11,521 nt of DNA from Gammaproteobacteria bacterium. Lineage in GTDB: Bacteria > Pseudomonadota > Gammaproteobacteria > Steroidobacterales > MnTg04. This document shows, piece by piece, positions 7,198 through 11,521 of the stretch. The notes under the pieces are model-generated. The model did no database searches and was not told the DNA's origin. It was given only the letters and a program-made list of their open reading frames with translations. A program made the position numbers and the translations under genes. Positions within the stretch are counted from its first letter, which is position 1. The number at the start of each line of letters is the position of its first letter. The stretch is taken from positions 1-11,521 of the forward strand of contig JAPUHG010000037.1 of the NCBI GenBank assembly GCA_027297845.1. The letters are read 5' to 3'.

Positions 7198-8688
7198 TTA
7201 TTCGCCAGCGCTATCTACGGTAAAAGCAATGAGTGTCCCGGTGGCCAGGCAGCCTCCAGTGAGGAATTTGCCATAGGCGTGGACACCCATCCCGGCTTGC
7301 AGGTCTGCAAGTTCGACCCGCTCGATGGATTGCGTATTTTCTTCGGCATCCCGGGTGATCAGCAGAATTCGTGTCTCGCTGTCGGTTATCAGGCAGCGAT
7401 CACCAATTTCGCTGCTTATCAAAAGACTGCCTCTTTCGAGATCAATTTCCAGGATGATGCCTCTGAGGCGATCGATAAAATCGGTGGTTCTCTTCAGAAT
7501 CACCAATGCCGATTTAACCAGCGCTGGCGACCCAGCAGATAACCTAATCACACCATCCACCAGGCCACGGTATTCGGGCCGAATCTCACTGGCATCGAGT
7601 TCCGCGCCATTGAGCGCGAAAATGCGTGTGCCTACCTGCAACTGGACCCGAACCGTCGATCCGGGAGTAAAGCCCTGGTTGGGGGCGAGTAGAAAGCCGA
7701 ACCGGCCGGTATCAGGATCAACCCGGGTCAATGTGATGCCGCGAAGATGGGCGAAAGCGCCACGGCGGCCTATTTCCAGGGTGACGGCATCCAGTGCGAT
7801 GCGCCGATGTACATCGACATCGTCACCGGCAATGACATCTGTGAAGGGTGCCGGGAATCCGATGGCAGTCAGTTCCTGCCCGAGGGATAGTTCAGCAAAA
7901 CGTGTCGGATCGCCCTGGGAGTCAAATATTCCAGTGTTGTCTGCCGCCCGGACCACGATGCAGTGACCAAAATTGCGCGTAGCGTCGGTACTGCTCTGAT
8001 CTGTAATTATCCACCTTGGGCAGAGCACGAAGCGCGGATGGTCCTCGTCAAGCCTGGTAATCACGCCATGAACACGGGCCAGTTTCCGCAAACGCGTAAA
8101 ACGATCGGTGCGAATGAAGATCACCGGGCGTGCTGTTACTTCACCGCTTGTCGTTCCGATGGTAATCGATTTTTCCACGTCGAAGTCCAGCTCGAAATGA
8201 AGCAGACCGTCGGCAAGCACCTGGATCGGCTCAGCTGGGAAAAGATCAATACGACCATCGATCGGCAACGGCGGATTAAGCACAACGGCAACATCGCCGT
8301 TCTCGTCATACTCGATCAGTTCGAGGTTTGTCAGAATCATACGGACTTTTTCATACCGGCCGGCCGGCACATCCTCAATGGCAATCATGTCAGAGACATT
8401 GCCCAATCCTCGCAAATTGATGACGACCGGATTCGACAAAATACTGACCGGACCATCGGCGCCAATCAGAAAAATGGCGGCGATGCTTGCGTTCACTTCA
8501 TCAAAACGGAAATCCGTTGCAGTCGTCGTTTCATCTGTAGTTCCATCGGTCAGCGATACTGCAACCGTGCCAACCTGTGCCGCCAGCGGCGGCCGATCCG
8601 GTGAGCTGACATCGTCTCCACCGCCACATGAACTGAGCGTAAACGCCAGCAGCAAAGCGGCTAAGGATCTCCGTTGGAATTTATTCAT
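7198..8688 (-). CDS. DUF4382 domain lipoprotein with three C-terminal repeats
   Basis: The 496-residue product starts with a lipoprotein signal (LSSC, Cys21) followed by a Gly/Asp/Ser linker. Residues 39-195 match the DUF4382 pattern: GTVAVSLTDG, then FDEVNASIAAIFLIG, INLRGL and VPAGRYEKVRMIL, a beta-rich domain common in exported lipoproteins of unknown role. After it come three related units, starting near 206 (VHGVITRLDEDHPRFVL), 315 (LRGITLTRVDPDTGRFGFLL) and 408 (LRGIILEIDLERGSLLIS). Each opens with a (R/H)G(I/V) strand, a D-rich turn and another strand, as in small beta-barrel domains of the DUF5666 type. A role in surface binding or envelope structure is possible but not shown. The start is supported by AAGG about 9 nt upstream (8697-8700). 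The gene stands alone, divergent from the decarboxylase and closed by the terminator. Confidence 0.8.
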   Translation of the reverse strand: MNKFQRRSLAALLLAFTLSSCGGGDDVSSPDRPPLAAQVGTVAVSLTDGTTDETTTATDFRFDEVNASIAAIFLIGADGPVSILSNPVVINLRGLGNVSDMIAIEDVPAGRYEKVRMILTNLELIEYDENGDVAVVLNPPLPIDGRIDLFPAEPIQVLADGLLHFELDFDVEKSITIGTTSGEVTARPVIFIRTDRFTRLRKLARVHGVITRLDEDHPRFVLCPRWIITDQSSTDATRNFGHCIVVRAADNTGIFDSQGDPTRFAELSLGQELTAIGFPAPFTDVIAGDDVDVHRRIALDAVTLEIGRRGAFAHLRGITLTRVDPDTGRFGFLLAPNQGFTPGSTVRVQLQVGTRIFALNGAELDASEIRPEYRGLVDGVIRLSAGSPALVKSALVILKRTTDFIDRLRGIILEIDLERGSLLISSEIGDRCLITDSETRILLITRDAEENTQSIERVELADLQAGMGVHAYGKFLTGGCLATGTLIAFTVDSAGE

Positions 8689-8784
8689 GATAACTACCTT
8701 TTTGTACTTGGCCCGCCAGTCATTTGGATTTACGACGGCCGACCGTTTGTTGTGGGTTTATGGGTTTAACGCGGCTTTGCGCTA
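8689..8784. promoter_or_regulatory. Divergent intergenic region between the lipoprotein and decarboxylase genes
   Basis: These 96 nt must hold the promoter of the minus-strand lipoprotein gene and probably the control region of the decarboxylase. Visible items are the lipoprotein Shine-Dalgarno, the imperfect palindrome ACGGCCGACCGT, and a direct repeat of GGGTTTA (in GGGTTTATGGGTTTA). No convincing -10/-35 pair could be assigned by eye. Confidence 0.4.
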
Positions 8785-10305
8785 ATGGTTGACATTGGCC
8801 GAAAAGAAAAAGAACTATTGCCGTCTGCCGGGATAAACGCCAACATGGTGGTAGGGGACGTGCACTTGCTCAATGAACTGGCCAGACTCGAAAAAATCGC
8901 GAAGCAGCTTGAGCCTGACCAGGTACAGCGCACGGAGCTGAATCGTAGTGTCGAGGCGTATGCGGACAAGTTTCTGAACGCCTTGCCTGATATGAAAACC
9001 TATGTGGCCGACGAGCCGGCCACGGTGCCATCGCCACCGGCCATTTCGAATGAACCACTCGGGTTGGAGGAGGCGCTTGCCTTTCTGGCTTCCGCTGTCG
9101 ATAAGACCGGGATTAACCCGGCCTCCGGCGGTCACATTGGCTATATACCCGGCGGCGGCATTTATGCCGCTGCGCTGGGCGATTACCTGGCCGATGTATT
9201 CAATCGTTATGCAGGCGTTTTGTTTGCGGGCCCCGGTGCAGTGCGTCTGGAAAAAAGCCTGCTTTGCTGGATGGCTAAACTGGTTGGTTTTCCAGAAAGT
9301 GCGGCAGGCGATCTGACCTCCGGTGGCAGCATGGCCAACCTGACCGGCATTGTTGCGGGCCGGGCGGCGCACGAAATAAAGGCCGTGGATGTTCCACGTA
9401 CGGTTGTTTATCTCAGTGAGCAGGCGCATCACTCGATCGAAAAAGCCCTTCGAGTAGCCGGGCTTGGTGAATGTGTGCTGCGTTTTCTGGAACTCGATGA
9501 ACGGTTCCGGATCAGTCCGGATGCGCTGACCGCGGCAATCGAAGCAGACCAAACGATTGGACTTAATCCGTGGCTGGTTGTGGCCTCCGCTGGCACTACA
9601 GATGTTGGCGCCGTGGATCCGCTCGATGAACTGGCCGAAATTTGCCGGCAGCACAAACTCTGGCTACATATCGATGCTGCTTATGGTGGTTTCTTCGTGT
9701 TGTGTGATTCGGTAAAGGAATCTCTCGCCGGGATGGCGCACGCGGACTCGGTGGTCATGGACCCGCACAAAGGACTGTTTCTCCCTTATGGCAGCGGCGC
9801 GGTGCTGGTTCGTGATCAGGCCGCCATGCACAGCGCTTTTAACTACCATGCCCACTACATGCAAGATGCGGTGCAGGATGTCGCGATGATGTCGCCGGCA
9901 GACCTTTCACCAGAGCTGAGCCGGCCATTTCGTGGGCTGCGCCTGTGGTTGCCGTTGATGATTCACGGCTTGACGCCGTTTCGCGCCGCGTTGGACGAAA
10001 AACTCCTGCTGACCAAATATTTTCACCGGGAAATACAAAAAGTTCCTGGATTTGAAGTTGGCCCGGAACCGCAACTGAGCGTTGCAACTTATCGTTATGT
10101 TCCTAAAAAAGGTGACGCCGACCAGTTCAACAAGCAACTAATCGATGAATTACAAATAGATGGCCGTGTTTTTGTTTCCTCAACTCGCATCAATGGCCGA
10201 TTCGTGCTGCGCGTGGCAATACTCAATTTCCGTACCCACCGCGATACAGTTGATCTGACGATTGAGATCCTGGCTGACGCCGCAATGCGCCTGGCAAAGA
10301 CGTAG
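8785..10305 (+). CDS. Group II PLP-dependent amino-acid decarboxylase
   Basis: This 506-residue enzyme belongs to the aromatic-amino-acid/glutamate decarboxylase family (group II, fold type I). Visible motifs are GHIGYIPGGG (116-125), DLTSGGSMANL (176-186), SEQAHHS (211-217, with H215 expected to stack on the cofactor), HIDAAYGG (295-302, with D297 binding the pyridine nitrogen) and DPHKG (326-330, Schiff-base Lys329). SPELSRPFRGLRLWLPL (375-391) is typical of the C-terminal part. The reaction is decarboxylation of an L-amino acid to an amine; the substrate (aromatic, acidic or other) cannot be read from these motifs. There is no signal peptide, so it is cytoplasmic. The ATG at 8785 has no Shine-Dalgarno, and Met21 at 8845, preceded by GGGAT, is a good alternative. 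The stop codon TAG (10303-10305) is formed by the first bases of the following inverted-repeat element. Confidence 0.9.
   Translation: MVDIGRKEKELLPSAGINANMVVGDVHLLNELARLEKIAKQLEPDQVQRTELNRSVEAYADKFLNALPDMKTYVADEPATVPSPPAISNEPLGLEEALAFLASAVDKTGINPASGGHIGYIPGGGIYAAALGDYLADVFNRYAGVLFAGPGAVRLEKSLLCWMAKLVGFPESAAGDLTSGGSMANLTGIVAGRAAHEIKAVDVPRTVVYLSEQAHHSIEKALRVAGLGECVLRFLELDERFRISPDALTAAIEADQTIGLNPWLVVASAGTTDVGAVDPLDELAEICRQHKLWLHIDAAYGGFFVLCDSVKESLAGMAHADSVVMDPHKGLFLPYGSGAVLVRDQAAMHSAFNYHAHYMQDAVQDVAMMSPADLSPELSRPFRGLRLWLPLMIHGLTPFRAALDEKLLLTKYFHREIQKVPGFEVGPEPQLSVATYRYVPKKGDADQFNKQLIDELQIDGRVFVSSTRINGRFVLRVAILNFRTHRDTVDLTIEILADAAMRLAKT
8789..8818 (+). promoter_or_regulatory. Possible promoter inside the annotated 5' end of the decarboxylase gene
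   Basis: A perfect -35 hexamer TTGACA (8789-8794) is followed after 18 nt by a weak -10, AACTAT (8813-8818, three of six consensus bases). If used, transcription would begin near 8825, downstream of the ATG at 8785, and translation would start at the ATG at 8845. The poor -10 keeps confidence low. Confidence 0.22.
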
Positions 10306-10469
10306 CCCGGATTATTCATGAATGCGCTCGCGCCCTTGCATGATCTTTGTCCGCACACGGGATTTTCCTCCCTCGGAAATACACACCGATATTCCGCTCG
10401 GTCAGAAAGTTCGGTGTGCGAACAATGCTCTGCGCAATCATCGCAACGATTCATGAATAAGCCGGGCTA
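10303..10469. mobile_element. 167-bp MITE-like element with 21-bp terminal inverted repeats
   Basis: The left arm 10303-10323 and right arm 10449-10469 are reverse complements with one mismatch (20 of 21). Both begin TAGCCCGG when read inward and end in the perfect palindrome ATTCATGAAT. The outermost TA on each side (10303-10304 and 10468-10469) fits a TA target duplication, as left by IS630/mariner-type transposases, giving a 163-bp core. The 125-nt interior has no credible gene but more inverted repeats: ACACCGA (10383-10389) with TCGGTGT (10411-10417), and CGCACAC (10352-10358) with GTGTGCG (10414-10420), which compete for the same strand. The transcript would fold strongly. No transposase is present, so movement would depend on one elsewhere. 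This element accounts for nearly all of the gap 10306-10478. Confidence 0.82.
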
Positions 10470-10478
10470 GGAGTATTG

Positions 10479-11521
10479 ATGTCAAAAGATTTCCGGCCAT
10501 TCAAGATTGCCAGTCCGCTTTTGCTTGTCTATGTGCTGCTCGCGTGTTCGGCGAGACCCGACTATCACGGCGCGTTGCCTGAGGAGGTGCGTGTTGACCC
10601 CGAGGAAAATCTCGAACTGGTTCGAGTCTGGCAGCAACTGGATGTTGTAGAGGCGTCAGCGCGCGATGTCAGCCTGATTCTCGATCTGCAATTAGATGGC
10701 AAGCCATTTCGCGGCCAGGCCACCCGCTCTAGCCAGTTCGATATCAATATTCACACAGACTGGTTGCCAGTGTTTTTCATCAAGGAAATCGGCGGGCAGC
10801 GTTTTGATGAAGCAAGCAAAGGCGAGACAGATATACCTGTTTTTGACGAAGTACAGTGGCAGGAAATCTCCCGGCGTGTAGTTGAGTCATTCACTCCCGC
10901 GCAGCCGCTGCAGGGCGTGGTCATCAATTCCCGCGATACAGCGATTTTCTTCTACCGAGACGAGAGCGGCAAAATTGTGGCGCAAGCCGATCGCTCGGAA
11001 TGGCCGACAGAAATTCCACTGACCGACGTGCTGCGCCTGGAAAAACAGGCTGCAACCTTACTGGAAATCATCGGTGGCTATCTTGACGAACGTGGAGTGC
11101 GGAGCGAGCAAATACTGTTCAAAACCGGCGAGCTCGGACCATACGCCAGGCCGCTGGTGATAGTCGATCGCTCGCGGGGTCAAATAGGTTTTCTGTCGCT
11201 GGAACCATTTACCTTTGGCAGCACGCCAACCAGCCTGGCAGCCAGCGTCGGCGGTAGCGGCTGGCAACTTGTGCGCAGTTATGTCTTCGAACCGATTAAC
11301 CGGCCGGTCAGTTTTGTGTCGCGCCTTTTTTTCCTTCTCCTGGACACCGTAAGAGATATCACCGGACAATTGGTCATCAACGCTTTTTCTTATCCTTCCC
11401 TGAACGATAAGCCAGTGCCACCGCTCAACGATGGTGCGAGCATGAACCTGAGCGAGTGGGAATCCGCTCTCGACAGGATGTTTGGCGCATATCGGGTCAG
11501 AGGTACGGCAGAGTTCCTGGT
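10479..11521 (+). CDS. Large lipoprotein of uncertain function, C-terminus beyond the window
   Basis: The frame opens at ATG 10479 and remains open for 347 codons to the right edge. AGGAG (10469-10473) lies 5 nt upstream, so the start is secure. The N-terminus is a lipoprotein signal with hydrophobic LLLVYVLLAC and Cys23, predicting an envelope lipoprotein. The first 300 residues are a mixed alpha/beta region I do not recognise, with QPLQGVVINSRDTAIFFYRD (142-161), a possible Arg/Asp-rich strand region (219-235) and a hydrophobic segment near 278-300. The last visible residues (about 327-347), SEWESALDRMF followed by YRVRGTAEFL, resemble the lead-in to a phospholipase D/cardiolipin-synthase-like domain, but no HKD motif is in view, so this is only a guess. 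The gene follows the decarboxylase on the same strand and was probably its operon partner before the inverted-repeat element inserted. Confidence 0.7.
   Translation, partial: MSKDFRPFKIASPLLLVYVLLACSARPDYHGALPEEVRVDPEENLELVRVWQQLDVVEASARDVSLILDLQLDGKPFRGQATRSSQFDINIHTDWLPVFFIKEIGGQRFDEASKGETDIPVFDEVQWQEISRRVVESFTPAQPLQGVVINSRDTAIFFYRDESGKIVAQADRSEWPTEIPLTDVLRLEKQAATLLEIIGGYLDERGVRSEQILFKTGELGPYARPLVIVDRSRGQIGFLSLEPFTFGSTPTSLAASVGGSGWQLVRSYVFEPINRPVSFVSRLFFLLLDTVRDITGQLVINAFSYPSLNDKPVPPLNDGASMNLSEWESALDRMFGAYRVRGTAEFL

Noticed and set aside
7325..8604. Two plus-strand open frames of 213 codons each opposite the DUF4382 gene
   Set aside because: Both are antisense to a lipoprotein with a lipobox, good ribosome site and terminator, and neither shows a motif or signal peptide.
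10095..10454. A 119-codon minus-strand frame over the end of the decarboxylase and the inverted-repeat element
   Set aside because: It spans two unrelated units, one of them mobile, and has no motif, so a gene here is very unlikely.

Overview
The window looks like a chromosomal segment of a gammaproteobacterium, perhaps a marine or sediment lineage. The assignment rests on moderate GC with Gram-negative lipoprotein signals, secreted peptidases of kinds common in marine Gammaproteobacteria, and a TA-flanked inverted-repeat element beginning TAGCCCGG. It is an inference; no marker gene is present. I found no rRNA, tRNA, CRISPR array, integrase, transposase or phage gene.

Layout. (1) Positions 2355 down to 1, minus strand: a compact operon of a small putative 2OG-Fe(II) oxygenase, a TPR-containing aspartyl/asparaginyl beta-hydroxylase, and the N-terminal part of an MscS-like mechanosensitive channel that runs off the left edge. 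The genes are 13 nt apart and then overlap by 14 nt. (2) Positions 2356-2794: a 439-nt divergent intergenic region with a 12-bp palindrome, a 12-bp inverted repeat and a hairpin-rich block that resembles a dispersed non-coding repeat. (3) Positions 2795-7112, plus strand: two exported peptidases in tandem, a DUF885 lipoprotein with a zincin-like HExxPGHH motif and an S9/DPP IV-type serine peptidase. (4) Positions 7138-7175: a perfect bidirectional terminator between convergent genes. (5) Positions 8688-7198, minus strand: a DUF4382-type lipoprotein with three C-terminal repeats. (6) Positions 8785-10305, plus strand: a group II PLP-dependent amino-acid decarboxylase. It is followed by a 167-bp MITE-like element and, directly after the element, by a long lipoprotein gene cut by the right edge.

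How the genes may work together. The two peptidases are both predicted to act outside the cytoplasm and would release amino acids or dipeptides from exogenous peptide. The decarboxylase could act on such amino acids, but it is separated from them by a terminator and an opposing gene, so no pathway is proven. The left operon is the most unusual unit: two different 2-oxoglutarate-dependent hydroxylases translated together with a channel. The clearest structural finding is the MITE, which supplies the decarboxylase stop codon and ends exactly where the next gene's Shine-Dalgarno sequence begins. Removing it would restore a tightly spaced two-gene operon.
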